From an uncultured Hungatella sp. (GTDB lineage Bacteria > Bacillota > Clostridia > Lachnospirales > Lachnospiraceae): a DNA stretch of 64,000 nt. The stretch lies in the NCBI GenBank assembly GCA_910588505.1, contig CAJUPQ010000005.1, forward strand, positions 1-64,000. The letters are read 5' to 3'. Shown here piece by piece: positions 8,075-17,540 of the stretch. The notes under the pieces are model-generated. The model was not told where the DNA came from, did not search any database, and was given only the letters and a program-made list of their open reading frames with translations. The position numbers and the translations under genes were made by a program. Numbering within the stretch: position 1 is the first letter of the stretch; each line of letters starts with the position of its first letter.

Positions 8075-11000
8075 GTGGCGAAAACGGCAAAAGGCGGGAA
8101 GACGGCGGCGAAAAAGTCATCGTCATCAAAAGCAAAAAATAAGAATCAGGTAAAGCAGCAGGAGAGCGAAACAGGGTTTATGCGGGGGGAAGTGTTACTG
8201 ATCGCTTCCTTTGCCCTGGCGGTTTTGCTGTTTTTAAGCAATTTTCACCTGTGCGGCGTGGCCGGGGATTATCTGCGGAAGATGCAGCTGGGGATTTTTG
8301 GGATGATGGGTTTTCTCGTTCCTGTTTTTTTGTTTGTGGGAACATGCTTTGCCATGTCCAACCAGGGCAATCCCATCGCTGCCTTGAAGATGGCGGCGGC
8401 TGTGGCTGGGATGCTGATCTTGTGCGGGCTGGCGGAGATGGTGTTTGGCGGCGGCTATAAGGCGGGACAGAAGATCTTGGACGCCTATGTCCGCTCCTCG
8501 GAGAACGGTCTTGGCGGCGGTCTGGTGGGAGGCGTCCTGGCCCAGGGGCTGGGGACGGTCCTGGGCGTGGTGGGGACTTATCTGGTGCTTCTGGTGGTGT
8601 TTGCCATCTGCTGCGTGTGCGTCACCGAGAGATCTTTGGTGGCCCTGGTGAAGAGAGGCGGGGGGCGGGCGTACCAGTACGCCAAGGAGGATGCCCGCCG
8701 CAGAAGGGAGATCCATGAAGAGCGGAGGGAGGAGAGACTTCGCCTTCGCGAGGAGGAAGAGCGCCGCAGGCAGGAGCAGAGAGTGCGGGGCGTTAATCTG
8801 GATGCCACCAAGCTTGGGGGATATGAGGACCAGTACCCGGAGGAATACGGTCAGGAACCAGAGGATGGCTATGATGACAGCGGATTTGAGGACGACGGGT
8901 ATTATGATGACGGGTATGACGGCAGGCAGATGGATGACGACAGGGGGTATGACGGCGAAGGCTGCGATGAGGAATATGATGACAGAGATCAGGAGATCCG
9001 CACAAGGCGGGGGCCGGTGAGAAAGGGCGTCCCCAGGACCGCGTCCGGGGATATGCCTGAGGAACATAGAGAGGATGTCTTTACCGGCCAGATCTCCCTG
9101 CCGCCTCAGTACATAGAGGAGGATGAGGACTCGCCCTTTGACGAGGAGGACGTGATGGCGGTCCAGGATGCCCTGCGTACCGTATGGCAGGACGTTGCCG
9201 ATGAGGCTGTCTCGGAGGAGGAGTGGGATACTCTGGACGCCCAGGGGGCCTATGCGGCCGAAGACGGATTGAGAGGCCAGACCGGGGATGGAGATCAGCG
9301 GGAAAATGGCAGCATGGCCGGCAGGGCGACAGAGCATAGCCGGTATGGAGGCCATGCCGGCGGAGGAAGGAATGAGGAGGCTTTTTTCGCAAAGCCGTTG
9401 AAAGAACCCCGGCCGGATGATCAGTCGGTTTATGGACAGGAAGAACAGCCTTATGGGCCGCAGGGATATGGGGCAGAGCCAGGGCGAAGCAGTGGTGAGA
9501 GCTGTGGAACGGAAACCGGTCAAGGCTATGGCCGGGGATACGAACCGGAATCGGGTCAAGGCTATGGCCAGGGTTATGCCCCGGGACAGGGCCGCCATCA
9601 TGCAGTCAGCCAGAACCCGGATCAGGATCAGAGACAGGAGTACAGGACAGATCATGGCCGTGACTATGGGGACGACCCCATGCCGGAGAGCATCACCCAC
9701 TGGGTACCGGAACTTAAGGAGGAGAGGATCCTCCGGGTGCCGAAAGCAGGGGCCGACGAGCGCATTGGCGGGGGAGGTTCTGTGTTTGACAGGGAGCTTT
9801 CTTCTTTTGGCCGGGAGGATACGTCCTCACAGGATGAGGACTTTGAGGATCCGGAGGACTTTCGAATTCCCGAGGAGAGCAAGCGGGTGGTGACGGCTTC
9901 CGGAAAGATCATAGAAAGCGACACGGAGGAGTTAAAGAAGAAGGTGGAAAGCCGCCGCAAGGAGGTCCGGGAAGAACACGGGGACGACGCCCTTGGGGTG
10001 GCGGCCCAGATCAAAGAGCGGGAGATGGTGAAAAAGGAGTACCAGTTCCCTCCGGTGACCCTGTTAAAGAGGGGGAGTAAGCCTGCGGGGGCATTTTCCG
10101 AGCAGGAGTACAAGGATACGGCTATCAAGCTCCAGCAGACCCTGAAGAATTTCGGCGTGGGCGTGACAGTGACCAACATCAGCTGCGGCCCGTCGGTGAC
10201 CCGGTATGAGCTTCGGCCGGAGCAGGGGGTAAAGGTGAGCAAGATCGTGGGGCTGGCGGATGACATCAAGTTAAGCCTTGCGGCGGCGGATATCCGCATC
10301 GAGGCCCCCATTCCCGGGCGGTCCGCCGTTGGCATCGAGGTGCCTAACAAGGAGAATATCACGGTCTACCTGCGGGAGATCTTTGAGTCGGAGGACTTTA
10401 AGAAAGCCTCCTCCAGCTTAAGTTTTGCTGTGGGTAAGGATATCGGCGGCCAGGTGGTGGTGACGGACATTGCGAAGATGCCCCACCTTCTCATTGCCGG
10501 CGCCACAGGCTCGGGTAAATCGGTGTGTATCAACACGCTGATCATGAGCATCATCTTCAAGGCCAGCCCGGATGACGTGAAGATGATCATGGTGGATCCA
10601 AAGGTGGTGGAGTTAAGCGCCTACAACGGCATTCCCCATCTGCTGATCCCTGTGGTCACGGACCCAAAGAAGGCGTCAGGGGCGCTCAACTGGGCGGTGG
10701 CGGAGATGATGAGCCGGTACGACAAATTTGCGAAATATAATGTAAGGAATCTGAAAGGCTATAATGCCAAGATTGAGACTATAAAAGACATTGAGGATGA
10801 GGACAAGCCTGAAAAGATGCCCCAGATCGTCATCATCATCGACGAGCTGGCGGATCTGATGATGGTGTCGCCGGGGGAGGTGGAGGACGCCATCTGCCGT
10901 CTGGCCCAGCTGGCCAGGGCGGCGGGCATCCATCTGGTCATTGCCACCCAGAGGCCTTCGGTCAACGTTATCACAGGCCTGATCAAGGCCAATGTTCCCT

Positions 11001-11500
11001 CCAGGATCGCTTTTGCCGTGTCCTCGGGGGTGGATTCCAGAACCATCATCGACATGTACGGGGCGGAAAAGCTTTTGGGGAAAGGCGATATGCTGTTTTA
11101 CCCATCGGGAGTTCCCAAGCCACAGAGGGTTCAGGGGGCATTTGTGTCTGACCAGGAGGTGGCGGACGTGGTGGAATTTCTGGCGGCCCAGGGCATGGAG
11201 ACCCAGTACCAGCCGGACATTGAGAGCAAGATGGCGGCTCCGGCCCTTGGAGGCGGAGGAGACGCGCGGGGGAATAACGGCAGGGACGAATATTTTGAAC
11301 AGGCGGGAAAATTTATCATAGAGAAGGACAAGGCTTCCATCGGCATGCTCCAGAGAATGTACAAGATCGGATTTAACCGGGCCGCCAGGATCATGGATCA
11401 GCTGGCAGAGTTCGGGGTGGTCGGCGAGGAGGAGGGCACAAAGCCCAGGAAAGTGCTGATGACTGTGGAGGAATTTGAGAACCTGTTGTCACAGGAGTAG
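8075..11500 (+). CDS. ftsK: FtsK/SpoIIIE DNA translocase
   Basis: This 1141-residue septal DNA pump moves chromosome DNA through the division or sporulation septum. Four membrane helices lie at about residues 38-185. A charged Arg/Glu-rich helix (about 200-250) leads into an unusually long acidic linker rich in Tyr/Gly/Asp to about residue 600. The RecA-like motor follows with Walker A GATGSGKS near residue 808 and Walker B IIIDELADLM. The C-terminal gamma winged-helix domain (ASIGMLQRMYKIGFNRAARIM) reads chromosome polarity sequences. Translation starts at GTG 8075 after AAGGAGG. About 1140 residues exceeds the usual 750-900; the excess is the linker. It could equally be named spoIIIE. Confidence 0.95.
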   Translation: MAKTAKGGKTAAKKSSSSKAKNKNQVKQQESETGFMRGEVLLIASFALAVLLFLSNFHLCGVAGDYLRKMQLGIFGMMGFLVPVFLFVGTCFAMSNQGNPIAALKMAAAVAGMLILCGLAEMVFGGGYKAGQKILDAYVRSSENGLGGGLVGGVLAQGLGTVLGVVGTYLVLLVVFAICCVCVTERSLVALVKRGGGRAYQYAKEDARRRREIHEERREERLRLREEEERRRQEQRVRGVNLDATKLGGYEDQYPEEYGQEPEDGYDDSGFEDDGYYDDGYDGRQMDDDRGYDGEGCDEEYDDRDQEIRTRRGPVRKGVPRTASGDMPEEHREDVFTGQISLPPQYIEEDEDSPFDEEDVMAVQDALRTVWQDVADEAVSEEEWDTLDAQGAYAAEDGLRGQTGDGDQRENGSMAGRATEHSRYGGHAGGGRNEEAFFAKPLKEPRPDDQSVYGQEEQPYGPQGYGAEPGRSSGESCGTETGQGYGRGYEPESGQGYGQGYAPGQGRHHAVSQNPDQDQRQEYRTDHGRDYGDDPMPESITHWVPELKEERILRVPKAGADERIGGGGSVFDRELSSFGREDTSSQDEDFEDPEDFRIPEESKRVVTASGKIIESDTEELKKKVESRRKEVREEHGDDALGVAAQIKEREMVKKEYQFPPVTLLKRGSKPAGAFSEQEYKDTAIKLQQTLKNFGVGVTVTNISCGPSVTRYELRPEQGVKVSKIVGLADDIKLSLAAADIRIEAPIPGRSAVGIEVPNKENITVYLREIFESEDFKKASSSLSFAVGKDIGGQVVVTDIAKMPHLLIAGATGSGKSVCINTLIMSIIFKASPDDVKMIMVDPKVVELSAYNGIPHLLIPVVTDPKKASGALNWAVAEMMSRYDKFAKYNVRNLKGYNAKIETIKDIEDEDKPEKMPQIVIIIDELADLMMVSPGEVEDAICRLAQLARAAGIHLVIATQRPSVNVITGLIKANVPSRIAFAVSSGVDSRTIIDMYGAEKLLGKGDMLFYPSGVPKPQRVQGAFVSDQEVADVVEFLAAQGMETQYQPDIESKMAAPALGGGGDARGNNGRDEYFEQAGKFIIEKDKASIGMLQRMYKIGFNRAARIMDQLAEFGVVGEEEGTKPRKVLMTVEEFENLLSQE
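9457..9600 (+). repeat. Gly-Tyr repeats in the FtsK linker
   Basis: Codons for about residues 461-509 of FtsK encode GYGxGY-type units (GQGYGRGY, then GQGYGQGY), with direct DNA repeats of GGTCAAGGCTATGGCC near 9520 and 9556. The repeat is in frame and lies in a disordered linker, so copy number may vary without breaking the gene. Confidence 0.75.
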
Positions 11501-11535
11501 TTTGTTGAACACATTTACAAGGAGGAAGATCGCGC

Positions 11536-13206
11536 ATGAAGACAGATATCCAGATCGCTCAGGAGGCGAAGATGATGCCCATCAAGGATGTGGCGGCTGC
11601 TTATGGGATCCGGGAGGATGACTTAGAGCTTTACGGAAAGTACAAGGCAAAGCTGACGGATGAGCTGTGGGAGGAGGTAAAGGACCGGCCGGACGCTAAG
11701 CTGGTGTTGGTGACAGCCATCAACCCGACGCCGGCGGGAGAGGGAAAGACCACCACCAGCGTGGGATTGGGGGACGCCCTGTCAAGGCTTGGAAAGAAGA
11801 CGCTGATCGCCCTTCGGGAGCCGTCTCTTGGGCCTTGTTTTGGGATCAAGGGCGGGGCTGCAGGAGGCGGATACGCCCAAGTGGTGCCTATGGAGGATCT
11901 GAACCTTCATTTTACCGGAGATTTCCACGCCATCACTTCTGCCAACAACCTTCTGGCCGCGCTTTTGGACAACCATATTCAGCAGGGCAACTCTCTTCAG
12001 ATCGACACCAGGCAGATTTTGTGGAAGCGGTGTCTGGACATGAATGACCGGGTTCTGCGCAATGTGGTGGTTGGCCTTGGGGCCAAGGCGGACGGAGTGG
12101 TGCGGGAGGACCATTTTGTCATCACCGTGGCGTCGGAGATCATGGCGATCTTGTGTCTGGCGGACAACATGGCGGATCTGAAGGAGCGGCTGGGGCGGAT
12201 CATCGTGGCTTACAATTTTGCCGGTGAGCCGGTGACAGCCAAAGACTTAAACGCGGTGGGGGCTATGGCGGCTCTCCTTAAGGACGCCATCAAGCCAAAC
12301 CTGATCCAGACTCTGGAGCACACAGGGGCTGTGGTCCACGGCGGGCCATTTGCCAACATTGCCCATGGGTGCAACAGCGTCAGGGCCACAAAGACAGCCC
12401 TTAAGCTGGCGGATATCGTGGTGACAGAAGCCGGGTTCGGCGCGGACCTGGGGGCGGAGAAGTTCCTTGACATCAAGTGCAGGAAGGCGGGGCTGAAACC
12501 GGATGCCGTTGTCTTGGTGGCTACGGTGCGGGCTCTCAAGTACAATGGCGGCGTGGCAAAGGCGGACCTTGGGACGGAGAACCTGGACGCCCTTAAAAAA
12601 GGCATCGTGAACCTGGAAAAACACATTGAGAACATCCAGAAGTACAAAGTTCCCGTGGTGGTGACTCTGAATTCCTTCACCTCGGATACAGAGGCGGAAT
12701 ATGCATATATCAGGGAGTTCTGTGAGGAGAAAGGCTGCGAGTTCGCATTGTCAGAGGTTTGGGCAAAGGGCGGCGAGGGCGGCGAGGCTCTGGCGAAAAA
12801 GGTTCTCAATACCCTTGAGACAAAGGAGAGCCATTATAAGCCCATCTATCCCGACGACATGAGCCTGGAGGATAAGATCGCCACTGTGGCAAAGGAGATC
12901 TACGGGGCTGACGGGGTCAGCTACGCGCCTGCGGCGAAGAGGGCGCTGGCAAAGATCACGGATATGGGATTTGGGAATCTGCCGGTGTGCATGGCCAAGA
13001 CTCAGTATTCTCTGTCTGATGATCAGAACAAGCTGGGAAGGCCAAAGGGCTTTGAGATCAGCGTCAGGGACGCCTATGTGTCCGCGGGAGCGGGATTTGT
13101 GGTGGTGCTTACAGGGGCCATCATGACCATGCCGGGACTTCCGAAGAGGCCGGCGGCGGACGGGATCGATGTGGATGAGAGAGGGGTTATTACGGGGCTG
13201 TTTTAA
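11536..13206 (+). CDS. fhs: Formate-tetrahydrofolate ligase
   Basis: The 556-residue enzyme is full length. It joins formate to tetrahydrofolate using ATP, giving 10-formyl-THF for purines, fMet-tRNA and, in acetogens, the methyl branch of the Wood-Ljungdahl pathway. The P-loop-like TPAGEGKTTTSVGL lies near residue 64, with GIKGGAAGGGYAQV and the C-terminal GAIMTMPGLP typical of the family. AAGGAGGA lies about 9 nt before the ATG. It sits 35 nt after ftsK. No other one-carbon genes are adjacent, although fmt, a user of its product, lies 4 kb on. Confidence 0.97.
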   Translation: MKTDIQIAQEAKMMPIKDVAAAYGIREDDLELYGKYKAKLTDELWEEVKDRPDAKLVLVTAINPTPAGEGKTTTSVGLGDALSRLGKKTLIALREPSLGPCFGIKGGAAGGGYAQVVPMEDLNLHFTGDFHAITSANNLLAALLDNHIQQGNSLQIDTRQILWKRCLDMNDRVLRNVVVGLGAKADGVVREDHFVITVASEIMAILCLADNMADLKERLGRIIVAYNFAGEPVTAKDLNAVGAMAALLKDAIKPNLIQTLEHTGAVVHGGPFANIAHGCNSVRATKTALKLADIVVTEAGFGADLGAEKFLDIKCRKAGLKPDAVVLVATVRALKYNGGVAKADLGTENLDALKKGIVNLEKHIENIQKYKVPVVVTLNSFTSDTEAEYAYIREFCEEKGCEFALSEVWAKGGEGGEALAKKVLNTLETKESHYKPIYPDDMSLEDKIATVAKEIYGADGVSYAPAAKRALAKITDMGFGNLPVCMAKTQYSLSDDQNKLGRPKGFEISVRDAYVSAGAGFVVVLTGAIMTMPGLPKRPAADGIDVDERGVITGLF

Positions 13207-13230
13207 ATTATAGAAGTTGGAGAGAATAGC

Positions 13231-14742
13231 ATGAAGGTGTTGGAATGTCTGAAAGGGATTGGCGGGGATTTGCTTCTGGGGGAGCCGGGGACTGAAGTGG
13301 ATGGGGTGGCGTACGATTCCAGGAAGGCTGCCAGGGGATGTGTGTTTGTGTTCATGAAAGGCACGAAGGTGGATTCCCATGATTTTGTGGGGCAGGTGTT
13401 GAGTGCCGGGTGCCGGTGTCTGGTGGTGGAGGAGAGTTTGGATGAGATTACTGCCAGGGTCCTGGGACTGCCGGAGGATGTAACGGTGATTCGGGTTCCA
13501 AACGGGCGGCAGGCGCTTGCTTATCTGGCGGCTGCCAGGTTCGGGTATCCGGCAGGGAAGATGGTCTGTATCGGCGTCACGGGAACCAAGGGGAAGACCA
13601 CCACCACCTACATGATAAAGGCCATTTTGGAGGCCGCGGGGAAGAAGGTAGGGCTTATCGGCACGGCGGGGGCTGTCATCGGGGAGGCGACCTATCCTAC
13701 CTTGAACACCACGCCGGAGTCCTATGAATTGCAGCAGTATTTTGCCCGGATGGTGGAGGAGGGCTGTCAGTATATGATCATGGAGGTGTCGTCCCAGGGG
13801 CTTAAGATGCACCGGGTGGACGGGATCACCTTTGACTACGGCATTTTCACCAACATTTCCAATGATCACATCGGGCCGGATGAACACAAGGATTTTGAAG
13901 AGTATCTGTATTATAAGTCCCAGATCTTAAAGCGGTGCCAAGTGGGAATCGCCAACCGGGACGACGACCATTTTGAGGAGATCGCGAAAGACCATTCCTG
14001 CAGGCTGTATACCTACGGGCTGGAGGGGGAAGGGGATTTTCGGGCCAGGGATATCCGGTATGTATCTAAAGAGGATTTTGTGGGCGTGGAATTTTTTGCG
14101 GAGGGCTTTTGGGATATGGATGTGAAGGTCAATATCCCCGGACGGTTTAATGTGTACAACGCCATGGCGGCATTAAGTGTGTGCAGCTTTCTTGATCTTC
14201 CCAGGGAGCGGGTGAGCCACGCCCTGGAGCATCTGTATGTCAACGGGCGGATGGAGATCGTCCACTCGTCGGCTAAGTGTACGGTGATCGTGGACTATGC
14301 CCACAACGGGGTCAGCATGGAAAGCCTTCTTGGGACATTGAGGGAGTATAAGCCCGGGCGGCTGGTCTGTGTCTTTGGGTGCGGGGGAAACCGGTCCAAA
14401 GACCGGCGGTACTCTATGGGAGAAATCGGAGGACGGCTGGCGGATCTGTGTATCCTGACCGCGGACAATTCCCGGTACGAAAAGACGGAGGACATTATCG
14501 CCGACATCAGGGGCAGCGTTGAGAAGGCGGGGGGAACCTATGTGGAGATCCCTGACAGGCGGGAGGCCATTGCCTACAGCATCCTTAACGCCCGGCCCGG
14601 GGACATGATCGCGGTGATTGGGAAGGGCCATGAGGATTACCAGGAGGAGAACGGGGTGAGAAAGCCGTTTTTGGACAGACAGGTCATCGAGGAAGTGATC
14701 GCGGGACAGGGAGCAGAGTATGTACGCCAACATCATCATTGA
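13231..14742 (+). CDS. murE: MurE-family UDP-MurNAc-peptide ligase
   Basis: The 503-residue Mur ligase adds the third amino acid to UDP-MurNAc-L-Ala-D-Glu in peptidoglycan synthesis. It has the ATP loop GVTGTKGKTTTTYM (near residue 115), the NISNDHIGPDEH region and a C-terminal ADNSRYEKTEDI. The usual amino-acid-selecting motif is DNPR for meso-diaminopimelate enzymes. DNSR keeps the arginine, pointing to diaminopimelate, but the changed residue leaves open a second, specialised MurE. Its last 23 nt overlap priA, implying coupled translation. Confidence 0.88.
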   Translation: MKVLECLKGIGGDLLLGEPGTEVDGVAYDSRKAARGCVFVFMKGTKVDSHDFVGQVLSAGCRCLVVEESLDEITARVLGLPEDVTVIRVPNGRQALAYLAAARFGYPAGKMVCIGVTGTKGKTTTTYMIKAILEAAGKKVGLIGTAGAVIGEATYPTLNTTPESYELQQYFARMVEEGCQYMIMEVSSQGLKMHRVDGITFDYGIFTNISNDHIGPDEHKDFEEYLYYKSQILKRCQVGIANRDDDHFEEIAKDHSCRLYTYGLEGEGDFRARDIRYVSKEDFVGVEFFAEGFWDMDVKVNIPGRFNVYNAMAALSVCSFLDLPRERVSHALEHLYVNGRMEIVHSSAKCTVIVDYAHNGVSMESLLGTLREYKPGRLVCVFGCGGNRSKDRRYSMGEIGGRLADLCILTADNSRYEKTEDIIADIRGSVEKAGGTYVEIPDRREAIAYSILNARPGDMIAVIGKGHEDYQEENGVRKPFLDRQVIEEVIAGQGAEYVRQHHH

Positions 14743-16957
14743 TATCTCCCACGAGATGGTTGACAGGCCGTTTCAGTACCGGGTTCCGCCCAATCTTCAG
14801 GGGGAGATCCAGGTGGGCAGTCAGGTGCAGATCCCTTTCGGCGCGGGAAACCACCTGCGCAGAGGGTATGTGGTTGATCTGACAGAGCGGGCCGAATTTG
14901 ATATTCAGAAGATAAAGGACATAGCCGGGGTGGCTGTTCACGGGGTGACGGCGCAGACCCGGCTGATCCGGCTTGCGTGGTGGTTGAAGGAGCGGTACGG
15001 CTCCACCATGAACCAGGCCCTAAAGACCGTGCTGCCGGTAAAACAGAAGGTGAAGCAAAAGCAGGCCAGATTTATCCGGCGTCTCTGGACAAGGGAGCAG
15101 ATCCTTGAAGCGGCCGACGAGGCGGCCAGAAAGCATTATGTGGCCAGGGAGCGGCTTTTGAGGGCTCTTGTGGACGCGGACGAGATCCCCTGCCAGGTAG
15201 CTGTGAACCAGATGAACGTGGCCATGGCCTCCATAAAGCCTCTGGCTGAAAAGGGCGTGATCGCCCTGGAGTCAGAGACTGTGGCCAGAACGCCCCAGAT
15301 CCGGGGGGACCTTAAAAACAAGGCGGTGGAGCTTAACGAGGAGCAGAGGGCAGCGGCGGAGGACTTTGCCCGCCGCTATGACCAGGGAATCAGGGAGACG
15401 GCTCTTGTGTGCGGGGTGACAGGCAGCGGCAAGACGGAGGTTTACATGGAGATGATTGCCCATGTGCTAAAGGCCGGCCGGCAGGTTATTGTGCTGATCC
15501 CGGAGATCGCCCTGACGTACCAGACCGTGCTGCGGTTTTACAGGAGGTTCGGAAGCCTGGTATCCCTCATCAATTCCCGCATGTCTCCCGGGGAGCGCTA
15601 TGACCAGTTCGAGAGGGCAAAAAGCGGGGAGGTAACCATCATGATCGGCCCCAGGTCCGCCCTGTTTACGCCATTTCCCGACCTTGGGCTTATTATCATG
15701 GACGAGGAGCACGAGACTGCCTACAAAAGCGAGCTGTCCCCTAGATATCACGCCAGGGAGGTGGCCGTGTATCTGGGAGAGATGTGCCGGGCATCGGTGG
15801 TGCTGGGGTCGGCCACGCCGTCTCTGGAGGCCTACACCAGGGCTTTAGAGGGAAAATGGCGGCTGTACCGCCTGACTCAGAGGGCAAAGAAGGACAGCTG
15901 CATGGCCCGGGTCCATGTAATCGACCTTAGGCAGGAGCTGCGGGAGGGCAACAAATCTATGTTCAGCCGCGTCCTTCTTTCTGCCATGGAAGAGAGGCTT
16001 AAGGCGGGGCAGCAGACCATGCTGTTTATGAACCGGCGGGGCTATGCCAGCTTTGTATCCTGCCGCTCCTGCGGGGAGGCGGTAAAATGCCCTCACTGCG
16101 ATGTGACTCTGACACTGCATTTCGGGCAGAAGCTGGTGTGCCATTACTGCGGTTATGAGACGAAAAACCCGAATCGGTGCCCGGTGTGCAATTCCCCCTA
16201 CATCGCCGGATTCGGCACCGGAACCCAGAAGGTGGAGGAGATGACAAAGAAAATGTTCCCAAAGGCCAGGGTGCTGCGCATGGACATGGACACCACGTCG
16301 AAAAAAGGGGGACATGAGGAGATCTTGTCCGCCTTTGGGGAGGGCAGGGCCGACATCCTGATCGGAACCCAGATGATCGTAAAGGGCCACGATTTTCCAA
16401 AGGTGACCCTGGTGGGGGTTCTGGCAGCGGATCTGTCTCTGTACACTTCGGATTTTCGGTGCGGGGAGCGGACGTTCCAGCTTCTGACCCAGGCAGCGGG
16501 GCGGGCGGGGCGGGGGGAGCTTTCCGGGGACGTGGTGATACAGACCTACAATCCGGAGCACTACAGCATTGCCTGTGCTGCCAGCCAGGACTACGAAGCC
16601 TTTTACAGGCAGGAGATGGTATACCGAAATCTGCTTCACTATCCGCCGGGATTTCAGCTTCTGGCGGTGATGGCTTCCTGCCGGTCTCAGGAGACTCTAG
16701 GGCAGGCCATGGCGGATTTAAGCCGGTGGGCCGCCCATGCCGCCCAGGCCCGGCGTCAGGATCTTGGAGGAGGGGAAGTGGAGATGATCGGTCCGGCTCA
16801 GGCCACCGTTTATAAAGTTAATGATATCTATAGAAAAATTTTATACTTGAAACAGGAAAACTATGATATACTGATACAATTGAAAAGCTTTATGGAACAG
16901 CAGCGGCAGAATGCCTGGTGGCATCAGCAGGTGATGATCCAGTATGATTTCGCGTAG
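14720..16957 (+). CDS. priA: Primosomal protein N' (PriA helicase)
   Basis: The 745-residue replication-restart helicase has the N-terminal 3'-binding domain starting YANIIIDIS. The helicase core shows Walker A GVTGSGKTEVY and Walker B IIMDEEHE. A zinc module with paired cysteines (CRSCG, CPHC, CHYCGYE, CPVC) follows, then helicase motifs GTQMIVKGHDFP and QAAGRAGRG. All catalytic elements are present. Its start lies inside murE, with GGGAG 8 nt upstream. It leads the Firmicutes-type priA-def-fmt cluster. Confidence 0.97.
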   Translation: MYANIIIDISHEMVDRPFQYRVPPNLQGEIQVGSQVQIPFGAGNHLRRGYVVDLTERAEFDIQKIKDIAGVAVHGVTAQTRLIRLAWWLKERYGSTMNQALKTVLPVKQKVKQKQARFIRRLWTREQILEAADEAARKHYVARERLLRALVDADEIPCQVAVNQMNVAMASIKPLAEKGVIALESETVARTPQIRGDLKNKAVELNEEQRAAAEDFARRYDQGIRETALVCGVTGSGKTEVYMEMIAHVLKAGRQVIVLIPEIALTYQTVLRFYRRFGSLVSLINSRMSPGERYDQFERAKSGEVTIMIGPRSALFTPFPDLGLIIMDEEHETAYKSELSPRYHAREVAVYLGEMCRASVVLGSATPSLEAYTRALEGKWRLYRLTQRAKKDSCMARVHVIDLRQELREGNKSMFSRVLLSAMEERLKAGQQTMLFMNRRGYASFVSCRSCGEAVKCPHCDVTLTLHFGQKLVCHYCGYETKNPNRCPVCNSPYIAGFGTGTQKVEEMTKKMFPKARVLRMDMDTTSKKGGHEEILSAFGEGRADILIGTQMIVKGHDFPKVTLVGVLAADLSLYTSDFRCGERTFQLLTQAAGRAGRGELSGDVVIQTYNPEHYSIACAASQDYEAFYRQEMVYRNLLHYPPGFQLLAVMASCRSQETLGQAMADLSRWAAHAAQARRQDLGGGEVEMIGPAQATVYKVNDIYRKILYLKQENYDILIQLKSFMEQQRQNAWWHQQVMIQYDFA

Positions 16958-17033
16958 TACGGCAATCGGCGGGATATGGTCAGAGCGGCCTTTGGCGGCG
17001 ATGATAAATTAAAGTGAGAGAGGGCAGAGTGAA

Positions 17034-17540
17034 ATGGCGATTAGACATGTAAGGACCTTGGGAGACGATATTTTGTATAAGAAGTGCAAACCGGTGAAGG
17101 ACATGACGCCCAGGCTTGCGCAGCTTATAGAGGATATGTTTGAGACGATGTACACCAACAGCGGCGTGGGGCTGGCGGCGCCTCAGGTGGGGATCTTAAA
17201 GCAGATCGTAGTCATTGACGTGGATGACGAGGATGTGCCCGACGAGGAGCGGAACCAGTATGTGTTCATAAACCCTGAGATCCTGGAGAGCAGCGGAAGT
17301 TCCACGGCCTACGAGGGGTGCCTAAGCGTGCCGGGAAAGACAGGGAAGGTTACCAGGCCCGACTGGGTGAAGGTCCGGTTTCATGATGAGAACATGGACG
17401 AATATGTTATGGAGGCGGAGGGCATGCTGGCCAGGGCCATCTGCCATGAGTGCGACCATTTGTCGGGAAAGCTGTATGTGGACATGGTGGAGGGAGAGCT
17501 TAAGGACGCGTCGGAGCTGACAGAGGAGGACATGGAGTAG
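17034..17540 (+). CDS. def: Peptide deformylase
   Basis: The 168-residue metalloenzyme removes the formyl group from nascent proteins. The three family motifs are present: GVGLAAPQVG (near residue 44), EGCLSVPG (metal Cys) and HECDH (metal His pair and catalytic Glu). The stop codon directly abuts the fmt start, the classic def-fmt pairing in which one enzyme formylates initiator tRNA and the other deformylates the product. Confidence 0.97.
   Translation: MAIRHVRTLGDDILYKKCKPVKDMTPRLAQLIEDMFETMYTNSGVGLAAPQVGILKQIVVIDVDDEDVPDEERNQYVFINPEILESSGSSTAYEGCLSVPGKTGKVTRPDWVKVRFHDENMDEYVMEAEGMLARAICHECDHLSGKLYVDMVEGELKDASELTEEDME

Noticed and set aside
8234..9700. 488-codon open frame antisense to ftsK
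   Set aside because: It is long only because the ftsK linker lacks stops on that strand; no start signal and no domain.
12751..13887. 378-codon - strand frame over fhs and murE
   Set aside because: It spans the junction of two strongly supported + strand genes and resembles no family.
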